Origin: JANQIO01 sp043585095
Lineage (GTDB): Bacteria > Pseudomonadota > Gammaproteobacteria > Pseudomonadales > Halieaceae
Assembly: GCA_043585095.1 (NCBI GenBank)
Contig: CP121321.1
Location: 2,542,001-2,606,000 of the forward strand
Direction of reading: 5' to 3'
DNA length: 64,000 bases
In this document: positions 36,460-45,855 of the stretch, in pieces
Position numbering within the stretch: the stretch's first letter is position 1
How the letters are laid out: each line of letters starts with the position of its first letter
Program-made: the position numbers and the translations under genes
Notes under the pieces: generated by a model
The model's database searches: none
Told to the model about the DNA's origin: nothing
Seen by the model: the letters and a program-made list of their open reading frames with translations, nothing else

Positions 36460-37722
36460 ATGGCTCGGAAAAACGCCTTCTATGCACAGTCCGGCGGCGT
36501 TACCGCCGTTATAAACGCAAGCGCCTGCGGCGTTATTGAGACCGCGCGCGCTCATCGCGCTGATATCGGCAAAGTCTATGCGGGACGCAACGGTATTATC
36601 GGTGCGCTCAGGGAAGACCTGATCGACACCAGTAAAGAAAGCAAAGCCGCCATTGCAGCGCTACGCCATACGCCTTCGGGCGCATTCGGTTCCTGCCGCT
36701 ACAAGCTCAAAAGCATCGATGAGAACCGAGCGGAATACGAGCGCCTGATAGAGGTCTTCAAAGCCCATAACATCGGTTATTTCTTCTACAACGGTGGCGG
36801 CGATTCGGCTGACACCTGTCTGAAGGTGTCACAGCTTTCCGCTACGCTGGGCTACCCGGTGCAGGCAATCCATATCCCCAAAACCGTAGACAATGACTTA
36901 CCGCTTACCGATAACTGCCCCGGTTTTGGCTCGGTAGCAAAGTACATAGCCATCTCAACCCGTGAGGCCGCGCACGATGTGGCCAGCATGTGCGAAACCT
37001 CTACCAAGGTTTTCATCCTCGAGGTGATGGGCCGCCACGCAGGTTGGATTGCCGCCGCCGGCGGACTTGCCGCAAAGCAGGCAGGCGACGCGCCGCACAT
37101 CATCTTGTTCCCGGAAATTGCATTTGACCGTGACAAATTCCTGAAGAAAGTCGAGCGCACCGTTAAGCAAAAGGGCTACTGCGTTATCGTGGCCTCGGAA
37201 GGTGCCCAGTATAAAGATGGGTCGTTCCTGGCTGATGCAGGATTGCGCGACGCTTTTGGCCATGCACAGCTGGGCGGCGTGGCCCCTACGCTGGCCGCTA
37301 TGGTTAAGGAGGAGCTGGGCTATAAATACCACTGGGCGGTCGCCGACTATTTACAGCGCGCTGCACGACACGCCGCTTCGGCAACCGATGTTGAGCAGGC
37401 CTATGCCGTCGGCGCCGCCGCTGTTCGCATGGCACTGGCTGGCAAGAACGCCGTGATGCCGGCCATTCGCCGCGGCAAGGGCCGCCGCTACACCTGGTCT
37501 ATCACCGAGGCACCCTTGGACAAGGTGGCAAATGTCGAGAAAATGATGCCCCGCAACTACATCACTCGTGACGGCTTTAACATCACCGAGGCGGCCAGAG
37601 AGTATCTCGCGCCATTGATTATGGGCGAAGATTATCCGCCCTACCGAGCAGGCCTTCCGGAGTACGTCACGCTGAAGAACGTGGCGGTTGAACGAAAACT
37701 CAAAAAACGCTTCAAGGTATAG
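36460..37722 (+). CDS. pfp: Pyrophosphate-dependent 6-phosphofructokinase
   Basis: This 420-residue protein starts at the ATG at 36460 (GGAG 5 nt upstream). YAQSGGVTAVINAS begins the fold, NGGGDSADT replaces the GGDGS of ATP enzymes, and IPKTVDNDLPLTDNCPGFGSVAKY is the PPi-PFK sugar loop. MGRHAGWIAAAGGLA follows. Use of PPi makes the step reversible, so the enzyme can serve both glycolysis and gluconeogenesis. It is divergent from mpl by about 70 bp and followed by a 21-bp tandem array. Confidence 0.9.
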   Translation: MARKNAFYAQSGGVTAVINASACGVIETARAHRADIGKVYAGRNGIIGALREDLIDTSKESKAAIAALRHTPSGAFGSCRYKLKSIDENRAEYERLIEVFKAHNIGYFFYNGGGDSADTCLKVSQLSATLGYPVQAIHIPKTVDNDLPLTDNCPGFGSVAKYIAISTREAAHDVASMCETSTKVFILEVMGRHAGWIAAAGGLAAKQAGDAPHIILFPEIAFDRDKFLKKVERTVKQKGYCVIVASEGAQYKDGSFLADAGLRDAFGHAQLGGVAPTLAAMVKEELGYKYHWAVADYLQRAARHAASATDVEQAYAVGAAAVRMALAGKNAVMPAIRRGKGRRYTWSITEAPLDKVANVEKMMPRNYITRDGFNITEAAREYLAPLIMGEDYPPYRAGLPEYVTLKNVAVERKLKKRFKV

Positions 37723-37733
37723 AGGCAGTTCAA

Positions 37734-37862
37734 GGCCTGTGGCGAAAGGTGTAAGGCCTCTAGCGCAAGGTGTAAGGCCTCTAGCGCAAGGTGTAAGGCC
37801 TCTAGCGCAAGGTGTAAGGCCTCTAGCGCAAGGTTAAAAGCCTCTAGCGCAAGGTCATTCAA
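37734..37862. repeat. Tandem array of six 21-bp units after pfp
   Basis: The unit GGCCTCTAGCGCAAGGTGTA plus one A is repeated, with units 2-4 identical. The pfp 3' end (TTCAAGGTATAGAGGC) resembles the unit around its stop codon. Because 21 is a multiple of 3, the opposite strand has an open frame of LALEALH repeats, which is a by-product. It fills the gap to the convergent peptidase gene. Confidence 0.92.
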
Positions 37863-37901
37863 GCGAACCGGTACAATCGAGAAACTCAGGCCGGTCCTGA
37901 C

Positions 37902-38594
37902 CTACGTTGATGCAGGCGCTGGCGCGACGCGCTGAACGTAGCGTTCAATCAGGGCTGGCAGCGCCTCAACCACACGATCCATCATGGCGACCGGGTGATC
38001 TGCCAACACGTCCGCCATGCTGTCGCCATCAAAAGCGGCCATGCACTCGCGCGATTCGGGCGCATAGCTCAAGTGCCAACGCTCAGGGGCTACCCCGCCG
38101 CGGTCTTTGTCGTAAGGCCTAAAAAAGCCGTGGGCTGCACCATCCGCGATACGCATGTCCAGCCACGCGTGCAACCCGGCAAACACACCATCATCTGCAA
38201 CTTCCTGCGGCGAGAGCTGCACCTCGTAGTCATCTGGCACCGCCGCTGCATCAAAGACATCCAGGTCGGTACCCCAGTGATGTCGCGACAAGCCGGGCAA
38301 CGCTGAGAAGCGAAGAATCGCCTGCAATTTTTCATCCGGTGTCAATGCAGCGAGATCCACGATCTGACCTGCGTCATCGTGCACCATTCTGTGACCATCG
38401 GCTTTGGCATTAAAGATCGCCCGCTGGCGCTCAAAGTCCCGAAATGCACTGGCAATGCGCAGCGAGAAGCCGGCCGCCTCGGCATCACGCTGCAACGCAT
38501 CGAATGCATCCCAACAGGCCAGAGTCAAACCGAGCCGCTCCCGCCAATGGATATGCGAATCATCCAGCCCCGCCAGCTGTCGCGCACTTAACAT
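37902..38594 (-). CDS. M15-family D-alanyl-D-alanine carboxypeptidase
   Basis: This 230-residue protein starts at the ATG at 38594, 7 nt after the sfsA stop; the longer frame would overlap sfsA. RIASAFRDFERQ, LSRHHWGTDLDV with the zinc His and Asp, and PERWHLSY with the general base Glu and third ligand match VanY/LdcB. No export signal is visible, so it may be cytoplasmic, perhaps acting on recycled muropeptides alongside Mpl. That link is inferred. Confidence 0.82.
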   Translation of the reverse strand: MLSARQLAGLDDSHIHWRERLGLTLACWDAFDALQRDAEAAGFSLRIASAFRDFERQRAIFNAKADGHRMVHDDAGQIVDLAALTPDEKLQAILRFSALPGLSRHHWGTDLDVFDAAAVPDDYEVQLSPQEVADDGVFAGLHAWLDMRIADGAAHGFFRPYDKDRGGVAPERWHLSYAPESRECMAAFDGDSMADVLADHPVAMMDRVVEALPALIERYVQRVAPAPAST

Positions 38595-38601
38595 AGTGGC
38601 G

Positions 38602-39360
38602 TCATACCTGAGTTCCTTCCGCAGTTGGCGCTGATCCAATCGCTGCAGGCCTGACCTCAACCGGTACGGCATCCGCCAAACGGATGCCGGCCGGTGACAC
38701 CTCAGCCCGCCAGGCCATGGCCTCAACACCGGCCGCAGTGGCAGCCTGCAGCGCTTCACCGTAGGCCGGGTCAATATCCACAGCGGGCTGCACAGATGTG
38801 ATGCCCGCATGAAATACGCAAAAGAAAATGACGGCTCGTTCCCCCTGCTCTGCCAACAACGATAGCTCCTCAAGATGACGGCGCGCCCGGTCACTGACCG
38901 CATCCGGGAAAACCCCCAGGCCGTCTGTTCGGCATAGGGTCACTGACTTTACTTCAATCGTGCAGTCAGGCCGACCTGGATCGCTCAGTCGAAAGTCGGC
39001 ACGACTTTTCTCACCATATTTCACTTCTTTGTGGCACTGCGCATAGCCTTGCAGCGCTGGCACTCTACCCGTTTCCAGAGCCTCGCCGACAACAGCGTTA
39101 GCCCGGGCGGAATGGATGCAGGCGATGCCCTCTGTGGTGTCGACTAACTCCCAGGTATGGGGATATTTGCGCGTTTTGGAGTCGCTCAAGGATAGCCATA
39201 CGCGGCTACCCGGGTCGGCGCATCCTGTCATCGCGCCTGTGTTAGGGCAATGGACGGTGAGCTGTTCGCCCGTATCCAGCGTCACGTCAGCTAAAAAACG
39301 CTTGTAACGTCGCAGCAGAGTGGCCGATATCAAGGGCGGGTCGAAAATCATACAAAACAC
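38602..39360 (-). CDS. sfsA: Sugar fermentation stimulation protein SfsA
   Basis: This 252-residue protein has RRYKRFLADV, VHCPNTGAMTG and TIEVKSVTLC, the family pattern in which a nuclease-like E-x-K is visible after a DNA-binding N-domain. The start may be the ATG 3 codons in. sfsA next to dksA is a conserved gammaproteobacterial pairing. Its molecular role remains poorly defined. Confidence 0.93.
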   Translation of the reverse strand: MFCMIFDPPLISATLLRRYKRFLADVTLDTGEQLTVHCPNTGAMTGCADPGSRVWLSLSDSKTRKYPHTWELVDTTEGIACIHSARANAVVGEALETGRVPALQGYAQCHKEVKYGEKSRADFRLSDPGRPDCTIEVKSVTLCRTDGLGVFPDAVSDRARRHLEELSLLAEQGERAVIFFCVFHAGITSVQPAVDIDPAYGEALQAATAAGVEAMAWRAEVSPAGIRLADAVPVEVRPAAIGSAPTAEGTQV

Positions 39361-39419
39361 ATTCCGGTGTCATGAAGCGTCAGTATTCTATCAGCATACT
39401 GACCTGCGTCTGCTCGCAA

Positions 39420-39485
39420 GGGCTTTTTATAAAACCGCTGAGGGCTCTTTATAGAACCGCTGAGGGCTTGTTAGTAGAACCGCTA
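39420..39485. repeat. Three 22-bp tandem units upstream of dksA
   Basis: The units read GGGCTCTTTATAGAACCGCT plus two bases, at 39420, 39442 and 39464. The reverse complement, GCCCTCAGCGGTTCTATAAA, matches the 31447 array core at nearly every position. The rest of the 300-bp sfsA-dksA gap shows no other clear element; the dksA promoter must lie here. Confidence 0.85.
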
Positions 39486-39660
39486 CAGGCGTTCAATATG
39501 ACACCTTTGTTGCGCCTTGCACCCGGCCAGAAGGAGCTGGACTGGAGCGCTGTCAAAATTTGTTGGCACCGCTGTATGGAATCTGGTAGTTTCACCGCCC
39601 TCGGTTGCCCGGGGCTTTTATTACGGGCGCATACCTACTGGAATTTGATGGGAATTCAAC

Positions 39661-40122
39661 ATGCCCACTAAAGCAAAAAAAGCAGCTTCATCCAAAGCGG
39701 CTTCAGCGTCTGAATTCAAAAACTTCGTTCCTTATAAAACGAAGCGCGGTGAAGAGTATATGAGCGAGCGGATGCGGGATCATTTCCGCAGCATTCTGCG
39801 GACCTGGAAGTCGGAGCTCATGGAAGAAGTGGATCGTACTGTGTCGCACATGAAAGACGAAGCGGCCAACTTCCCGGATCCTGCTGACCGTGCAACGCAG
39901 GAAGAAGAGTTCAGTTTGGAGCTGCGCACTCGCGACCGCGAACGCAAGCTGATCAAAAAAATTGACGTCACCATCGATCGGATCGACGCAGACGACTATG
40001 GCTTCTGCGACGCCTGTGGCGTCGAAATAGGCGTCAAGCGCCTGGAAGCTCGCCCTACTGCCACGCTGTGCATTGACTGCAAAACCCTTGACGAAATCAA
40101 GGAAAAGCAGGAACACGGCTAA
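39661..40122 (+). CDS. dksA: RNA polymerase-binding stringent-response factor DksA
   Basis: This 153-residue protein has a coiled coil with SHMKDEAANFPDPADRATQEEE carrying the tip acidic residues, and a C-terminal zinc finger CDACG...CIDC. With ppGpp it retunes rRNA and amino-acid promoters. It heads the block dksA-gluQ-cbrX-cbrA-cbrB. gluQ begins inside its last codons. Confidence 0.96.
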   Translation: MPTKAKKAASSKAASASEFKNFVPYKTKRGEEYMSERMRDHFRSILRTWKSELMEEVDRTVSHMKDEAANFPDPADRATQEEEFSLELRTRDRERKLIKKIDVTIDRIDADDYGFCDACGVEIGVKRLEARPTATLCIDCKTLDEIKEKQEHG

Positions 40123-41002
40123 GCGCTATGTAGGGCGCTTTGCGCCCTCACCGACCGGCCCACTTCATCTGGGCTCTCTTGTTTGTGCTCTCGCAAGCTA
40201 CTGTGATGCTCACGCTCAGGCGGGCCAGTGGCTGCTGCGTATCGAAGATCTGGACCCGCCCAGGGAAATGCCCGGGGCGACCACTTCAATCCTGCGCTCA
40301 CTCCGTGACCACGGCCTGTTCTGGGATGGTGAGGTTTTACAACAAAGCCAACGTCATAATGCATATCAAGCTGCAGTAGATAGGCTGATTGCCGACGGTC
40401 GCGCCTATCGCTGCCGCTGCAGCCGCGCCGACATCAGCGCTATGGGCGGCGTTTACGACGGTCGCTGCAGAAGCCTGCACTTGGGCCCTGAAGTCGACAG
40501 CGCGGTGCGGCTGAACGTGAGCGACATGCCTCCGGTCAGCGTCGAAGATGCTATTCAATCCCCCTTACACTGTGATTTGGACACCGGCTCTGGTGACTTT
40601 GTTATAAAACGACGGGACGGCCTGTTTGCCTACCAACTCGCCGTGGTACTGGACGATGCATACCAGGGCATTACAGACGTCATCCGCGGTAGCGACTTGT
40701 ATGACTCAACACCCCGACAGATCGCCTTACAGCGCCACTTAATGCTGAAAACGCCCGGTTATGCGCACCTGCCAGTGCTGTGCAACGCTGAGGGCCAGAA
40801 ACTCAGCAAGCAGACACACGCCGCGCCGGTAGAGGCAAAACAGGCAGTGGAAAACCTGCGGCTGGCGTTGCGCTTTCTGGCTCAGCCTGACCCACCGTGC
40901 TCATGCCGCAATATAGACGCCGTACTGAAATGGGCCGTAACGCACTGGTCGCTGGATGCCATACCGAAAACCATGGCGATACCTGCGCACAGTCTCTCCT
41001 GA
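40088..41002 (+). CDS. gluQ: Glutamyl-Q tRNA(Asp) synthetase
   Basis: The protein has about 304 residues. VGRFAPSPTGPLHLGSL is the class I HLGS motif with the shortened GluQRS N-terminus, LLRIEDLDPPRE follows, and GQKLSKQ is the KMSKS-type loop. It glutamylates queuosine in tRNA(Asp). The only start codons before the fold are TTGs at 40073 and 40088 inside dksA; I choose 40088. The start is uncertain, the gene is not. Confidence 0.9.
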   Translation: MTKSRKSRNTAKRYVGRFAPSPTGPLHLGSLVCALASYCDAHAQAGQWLLRIEDLDPPREMPGATTSILRSLRDHGLFWDGEVLQQSQRHNAYQAAVDRLIADGRAYRCRCSRADISAMGGVYDGRCRSLHLGPEVDSAVRLNVSDMPPVSVEDAIQSPLHCDLDTGSGDFVIKRRDGLFAYQLAVVLDDAYQGITDVIRGSDLYDSTPRQIALQRHLMLKTPGYAHLPVLCNAEGQKLSKQTHAAPVEAKQAVENLRLALRFLAQPDPPCSCRNIDAVLKWAVTHWSLDAIPKTMAIPAHSLS

Positions 41003-41014
41003 TACCATCGCGCT

Positions 41015-41191
41015 GTGTATATCAATCGCACTCTCTTATTGTTACTGGCCTTCGGCATTGTGTTTGCGCCCACCGCGCAGGAATGGATTGTGAGTGGCGG
41101 TGAGGCCTGGTACCGGCCCTACTTGATCTGGCTGTTGATCATCGTACTGGCGTGGTGGAACAGCCGATCGGACTTTCGCGATGACCTTTAG
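41015..41191 (+). CDS. cbrX: Small membrane protein in the position of CbrX
   Basis: This 58-residue frame starts at a GTG at 41015. It has two hydrophobic segments (TLLLLLAFGIVFAP and YLIWLLIIVLAWW) joined by a short polar part, and ends DFRDDL. Its stop lies 11 bp inside the cbrA start. Pseudomonas has a small frame, cbrX, at this place that is translationally coupled to cbrA. Identity is by position and style, not by alignment. The 12-bp gap after gluQ suggests one operon. Confidence 0.7.
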   Translation: MYINRTLLLLLAFGIVFAPTAQEWIVSGGEAWYRPYLIWLLIIVLAWWNSRSDFRDDL

Positions 41192-44174
41192 CGCGCCAGA
41201 ACTTGTCGGCAGCATGCTGTGCTATCTCGTGCTTTTATTCGCCGTGGGCTGGCTAGCAGACAGTAACAAGTTGCCACCCAGGCTGATCAACCATCCTGCG
41301 ATCTATGTGCTATCACTTGGCGTTATTGCTGGCGGCCTGGCGATCTACGGCGCCTCGGAGCTCGCCGGTCAGTTTGGCTATGGATTCCTGCTGTATTACA
41401 CCGGTATCAGCCTGATGCTGCTGCTTTCCCCGCTGCTCATGTTTCCGGTAATGCGAATATGTCGACTCTACCAGTTGAGCTCGCTCGCCGATCTGCTGAC
41501 CTTTCGTTTCCGCAGCCCTCGAGTAGGCGCGCTGGTAACGCTGACCTTGTTAATGGCCATGCTTCCCTTGCTGGCGCTGCAAGTCCAGGTGATTACAGAC
41601 GCCGTGCACCTTATGAGCGGTCACCGGCCAGGCCGGCCTCATCTCACCCGAATTGATGACGTTTTGACTGTGGTGTTCTGTCTGCTAATCGCCACCTTTG
41701 CTGTCTATTTTGGCACGCGACGCTTAAAACCCGAGGAACGTCACGATGGACTGGTGACCGCCATCGCTTTCGAATCGCTGGTGAAGCTGCTGGCCATGCT
41801 GGCACTGGGGCTGTACGCGCTTTACGGTGTATTCGATGGCCCGGTCAGCCTTAACGTCTGGCTTCAGCAGCATCCTGGCGCAATTGAAATGATGGGAAGT
41901 CCTCTGCGCCAGGATTCCGCCCATGCGCTGCTACTGATATTTTTTGCCGGTGCGCTAACCATGCCGCACATTTTTCATATGGCATTCAGCGAAGGCCCCG
42001 ACAGGCCGCGCCTGCGCATGGCAAGCTGGGGACTGAGCAGCTATCTCCTGCTACTCAGCTTGCCAATATTACCTATTACCTGGGCGGCGATGCAGTTGAA
42101 CGAGACCAATGCGCACAGGCTTCCTGAGGTATACAGCGCGTTGGCAGTAGGACTCGAGACAGGATCACGAGGGTTCTCGCTTACCGCCTTTCTGGCCGGC
42201 ATGTCAGCCGCCAGCGCCGTGATTATCGTTAGCACACTGGCGCTGGCAAATATGTGCTTGAAGCATTTGGTGCTGCCGCTTCGACTGCGCGGCGAAAAAA
42301 GCCTGCAATCGGCCGCCGACATCTATGCGCAACTCAACTGGGCGCGGGGCGTACTCATTGCCGCCATCGTGACGGCGGGCTACGTATTCTGCCAGGCGGT
42401 TAGCGCCGGCGAGATGTTAGTGGACCTGGGACTGGCCGCTTTCATCGGCACCCTGCAATTTCTCCCAGGCGTGCTCGCCGCACTGTACTGGCCGCGCGCC
42501 AACCGGCTGGGGCTGTCTGCCGGTCTGTTGGCTGGCTTCACCACCTGGTTGATCGCGATCGTGATACCGCTACTGGGTGGTACTGACACCGCTTCCGGCT
42601 TGCTGATGTCAACATGGATAGGCGACGGCAACGCCTCCTGGACGGCCGTAGGTATCGGCTCGCTGGCGGTCAATCTTGCCCTGCTCGTCGTGGTGTCACT
42701 ACTGACACCTACCACGGCTGAAGAAGCCGCCAGTGCCGAAATCTGCTCTATGGATGACCTGGTTCGCCCTATTCGGCGAACCCTGGGATTGCGCGACGCC
42801 AATGCCTTTCGAGACAAGCTAGCCATCACGCTGGGCAACGCCGCCGCAGACGCCGAACTTGAGCGCGCGCTAAAAGATTTAAACCTCCAGGCAACCGAAA
42901 CACGTCCCTACGCCCTGCGACAGTTGCGTGACCGTATCGAGGCAAATCTGTCAGGTTTGCTGGGGCCTGCGGTGGCGTTCGACATCATGCAGCGTTGCAT
43001 TCCCTGGCAGCTCGATACACCGCAGACCAGCGAAGACATCAGTTTGATAGAACGCCTGCTGGACAGCGAGCAGCGCAGCTTTACTGGCCTGGCAGCTGAT
43101 ATCGACAACCTGCGACGCTACCACCGGGAAACCCTGCTTGATCTACCCATCGGCGTGCTTGCGCTGGGCTTAGACGGCGAAATACTGATGTGGAACCGCG
43201 CGATGGAGAACACCACCGGCGTGCGCAGCGAAGACATTGTGGGTTCCTATTTGAGCGCACTGCCTTCGGGCTGGTCTGGATTATTGCAGCGCTTTGTGGA
43301 GTCCGGGAAAACCGTGGAGCACAAATTGCATCTGCCGGAACCGGGGACACGGGGCCGCTGGATTAGCCTGCATCGGGCCGCAGTTGAATCATCCTCTGGC
43401 CTTCGAGAGGACGAGGTCATTGTGGTTGAGGACCTCACCGACTACGAAATTCTGGAGCAAGAATTGATGCACAGCGAGCGCCTGGCGGCCATCGGTCGTC
43501 TCGCCGCGGGGGTGGCCCACGAGATCGGCAACCCCGTTACCGGCATTGCCTGCCTTGCACAGAATCTGGCCGTTGAAGAGGATATCGAAGCCGTGCCGGA
43601 TGCGGCCGGAACCATTCTGAAGCAGACCGACCGCATAACCCGCATCGTCGAGTCACTGGTGAACTTTTCCCATACTGGCCTGGACGTGGTAGAGCCCACC
43701 AACCTGCAGGCAGTCAACGTAGCAGACTGCATTGATGAAGCCGTGCACCTGCTGGAGCTGGATCGCAGTGCCAAGACGGTGATGTTCAACAATGGCTGTA
43801 ACCGAGAGCAACTGGTGTTGGCCGAAAGCCAACGCTTGCTGCAGGTCTTTATCAACTTGTTAAGTAATGCACGCGATGCCAGTGAGCCTGGCGGCCATGT
43901 GGACATCGAAACCACTGAAGAACATGGCGAACTATTGATTAGTGTCTCAGACGACGGCGTCGGTATTCCTGAGCTATCCCAGGGCCAGGTCTTCGATCCC
44001 TTTTTTACCACCAAGGAGCCTGGCGAGGGCACGGGGCTGGGATTGTCTTTGGTCTACAGCATTCTGGAGAGCCTGGGCGGGCGCATTCAACTGCAAAGCC
44101 CAAGGCGCAACGGACGTGGCACGCGCTTTACGGTGAGCCTGAGCCTTGCCGAGTATGGGGTTGAATACCAGTGA
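41181..44174 (+). CDS. cbrA: CbrA: sodium/solute-symporter-domain sensor histidine kinase
   Basis: This 997-residue protein has roughly 12-13 membrane segments in residues 8-510, resembling the sodium:solute symporter (SSS) fold, and a linker near 520-650. A PAS domain (about 655-755) begins LLDLPIGVLALGLDGEILMW. The phospho-acceptor His780 is in AAGVAHEIGNPVTGI, and the ATPase has LLSNARDAS, DDGVGIP and GTGLGLSL. This is the CbrA architecture. It senses carbon/nitrogen status or transports a ligand such as histidine in Pseudomonas. It overlaps cbrX and precedes cbrB by 100 bp. Confidence 0.93.
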   Translation: MTFSAPELVGSMLCYLVLLFAVGWLADSNKLPPRLINHPAIYVLSLGVIAGGLAIYGASELAGQFGYGFLLYYTGISLMLLLSPLLMFPVMRICRLYQLSSLADLLTFRFRSPRVGALVTLTLLMAMLPLLALQVQVITDAVHLMSGHRPGRPHLTRIDDVLTVVFCLLIATFAVYFGTRRLKPEERHDGLVTAIAFESLVKLLAMLALGLYALYGVFDGPVSLNVWLQQHPGAIEMMGSPLRQDSAHALLLIFFAGALTMPHIFHMAFSEGPDRPRLRMASWGLSSYLLLLSLPILPITWAAMQLNETNAHRLPEVYSALAVGLETGSRGFSLTAFLAGMSAASAVIIVSTLALANMCLKHLVLPLRLRGEKSLQSAADIYAQLNWARGVLIAAIVTAGYVFCQAVSAGEMLVDLGLAAFIGTLQFLPGVLAALYWPRANRLGLSAGLLAGFTTWLIAIVIPLLGGTDTASGLLMSTWIGDGNASWTAVGIGSLAVNLALLVVVSLLTPTTAEEAASAEICSMDDLVRPIRRTLGLRDANAFRDKLAITLGNAAADAELERALKDLNLQATETRPYALRQLRDRIEANLSGLLGPAVAFDIMQRCIPWQLDTPQTSEDISLIERLLDSEQRSFTGLAADIDNLRRYHRETLLDLPIGVLALGLDGEILMWNRAMENTTGVRSEDIVGSYLSALPSGWSGLLQRFVESGKTVEHKLHLPEPGTRGRWISLHRAAVESSSGLREDEVIVVEDLTDYEILEQELMHSERLAAIGRLAAGVAHEIGNPVTGIACLAQNLAVEEDIEAVPDAAGTILKQTDRITRIVESLVNFSHTGLDVVEPTNLQAVNVADCIDEAVHLLELDRSAKTVMFNNGCNREQLVLAESQRLLQVFINLLSNARDASEPGGHVDIETTEEHGELLISVSDDGVGIPELSQGQVFDPFFTTKEPGEGTGLGLSLVYSILESLGGRIQLQSPRRNGRGTRFTVSLSLAEYGVEYQ

Positions 44175-44274
44175 CACCCGCGTGCTGCCCGGATCTACAG
44201 GCAGTAGCCAAGCAGGGGTTGAGAAGGTATGTTGTGTAGTAGATACCCATTGGTAACACTTGAGGTAGCAATAC

Positions 44275-45714
44275 GTGGCTTCTGCAGACATTCTCATAGT
44301 TGAAGACGAATCCGTCATCCGTTCCGCGTTGCGCCGCTTACTGGAACGCAACGACTACAACGTCGTCGAAGCGGGATCCGTTGCCGAAGCAGTGCAGAAG
44401 AATCTAGCGGACTTCGATCTGATAATCAGCGACCTGCGCCTGCCTGGTTCCCCGGGTACTGAGCTGATCAATCAGGCCGGCGATGTACCGGTGCTGATAA
44501 TGACCAGCTATGCCAGCCTGCGCTCGGCCGTCGACTCTATGCGCATGGGCGCGGTCGACTATATAGCCAAGCCCTTTGACCACAATGACATGATCACAGC
44601 CGTCAGCCGTATCCTGGCGGACCGACAGAGCCGCAAGGATAGCCCTGCGCCGAAGCCTGGAAAGACATCGCATGAACCCTCGGTGAAAGGCTTCGTAGGC
44701 CACTGTTCTGAAATGGTTACGCTATTCGATCATCTGCGCAAAGTAGCCCCCACCGACGCCACAGTTTTAGTGCTGGGTGAAACCGGAACCGGTAAAGAGC
44801 TGGTTGCTCGCAGCATCCATGACCATAGCTTGCGCGTTGAAAAGCCGCTGATATCGGTAAACTGCGCTGCGATCCCCGAAACACTGATTGAGTCAGAGCT
44901 ATTTGGATACGAAAAGGGCGCGTTTACCGGCGCGAACACCAATCGCACTGGCCTGATCGAGGCTGCAGATGGTGGCACACTATTTTTGGATGAGATCGGC
45001 GAGTTACCCGTTGAAGCGCAGGCTCGACTATTACGGTTTATTCAGGAAGGTGAGATCCGCCGAATTGGATCCGTGGAGTCTCGCAAAGTCGATGTCCGAC
45101 TTATCTGCGCCACCCATCGCGATCTGCAGCAGCTATCTACAGAGGGGAAGTTCCGCCAGGATTTGTTCTATCGCATTAACGTAATGCGCCTGCTGCTGCC
45201 GCCGCTGCGAGACCGCGGCAAAGACATTCTTGAACTAGCCGAGTTTATTCTCACCAAACGCGCAGCCGAACTGAATAAAGGCAATCGCCACTTCTCGCCC
45301 AAGGCGATTCAAGCTATCACAACCTACACATGGCCGGGAAACGTCCGCGAGCTTGAGAACGCGGTAGAGCGCGCTTTGATTTTAAGCAGCAGCGAAGAGA
45401 TTGATAATGAATTGCTGGGTATCGATCTGGAGCTGGTAAAAGTGAGCCAACTGCGTGGACGCAGTAGTGAAACAACATCCAGCGGCGCCTCGCGCGTGGC
45501 CAACAACTACGATCCGCCGGAAGACCTGTCACTGGAAGATTATTTCCAACGCTTTGTGCTGGAGCATCAAGACTCGATGAGTGAGACTGAGTTGGCACAG
45601 AAGCTAGGCGTCAGCCGAAAATGCCTTTGGGAGCGCCGACAGCGATTCGATATCCCACGCAAGAAAGGCTCCGGGAAACGGGCGGCGCACGGAAAACAGG
45701 CAAAGTCTGGCTAG
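44275..45714 (+). CDS. cbrB: CbrB: NtrC-type sigma-54 activator
   Basis: This 479-residue protein has a GTG start with GAGGT 8 nt upstream. The receiver has Asp53 (LIISDLRLPG) and Lys99. The AAA+ domain carries GETGTGKE (168-175) and the sigma-54-contact loop GAFTGA (215-220). A Fis-type HTH ends the protein (ETELAQKLGVSRKCLWERRQRF). CbrB, phosphorylated through CbrA, activates sigma-54 promoters for carbon use, chiefly the decoy RNA CrcZ. The likely target promoter lies 140 bp downstream of its own stop. Confidence 0.93.
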   Translation: MASADILIVEDESVIRSALRRLLERNDYNVVEAGSVAEAVQKNLADFDLIISDLRLPGSPGTELINQAGDVPVLIMTSYASLRSAVDSMRMGAVDYIAKPFDHNDMITAVSRILADRQSRKDSPAPKPGKTSHEPSVKGFVGHCSEMVTLFDHLRKVAPTDATVLVLGETGTGKELVARSIHDHSLRVEKPLISVNCAAIPETLIESELFGYEKGAFTGANTNRTGLIEAADGGTLFLDEIGELPVEAQARLLRFIQEGEIRRIGSVESRKVDVRLICATHRDLQQLSTEGKFRQDLFYRINVMRLLLPPLRDRGKDILELAEFILTKRAAELNKGNRHFSPKAIQAITTYTWPGNVRELENAVERALILSSSEEIDNELLGIDLELVKVSQLRGRSSETTSSGASRVANNYDPPEDLSLEDYFQRFVLEHQDSMSETELAQKLGVSRKCLWERRQRFDIPRKKGSGKRAAHGKQAKSG

Positions 45715-45733
45715 GTCAGCACCGAAAAAGGGC

Positions 45734-45786
45734 GTTACCGTTTCCAAACCTCGTTACTTAAATGGGGGTAGATAGGTAACGTAACC
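45734..45786. promoter_or_regulatory. Cluster of GTTAC/GTAAC half-sites, probable CbrB enhancer
   Basis: GTTAC occurs at 45734 and 45753, and GTAAC at 45776 and 45781, the last two forming the palindrome GGTAACGTAACC. Inverted TTAC/GTAA half-sites are what I recall for CbrB upstream activating sequences in Pseudomonas. The cluster lies 98-149 bp before the predicted start of transcription, the right distance for a sigma-54 enhancer. Confidence 0.6.
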
Positions 45787-45855
45787 TCTTTTCCGGCCCT
45801 TTATCCTCTCCCTGCAATTTCTCTAAGTTATTGTTTTTATTGATTATTGGCTTAG

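Noticed and set aside
37641..37862. Minus-strand frame with LALEALH repeats, looking like a repeat protein
   Set aside because: It is the translation of the 21-bp array, which is open only because 21 is a multiple of 3. It also overlaps the end of pfp.
39372..39671. 99-codon frame before dksA
   Set aside because: It runs through the 22-bp array, overlaps the dksA start, and has no recognisable domain or ribosome site.
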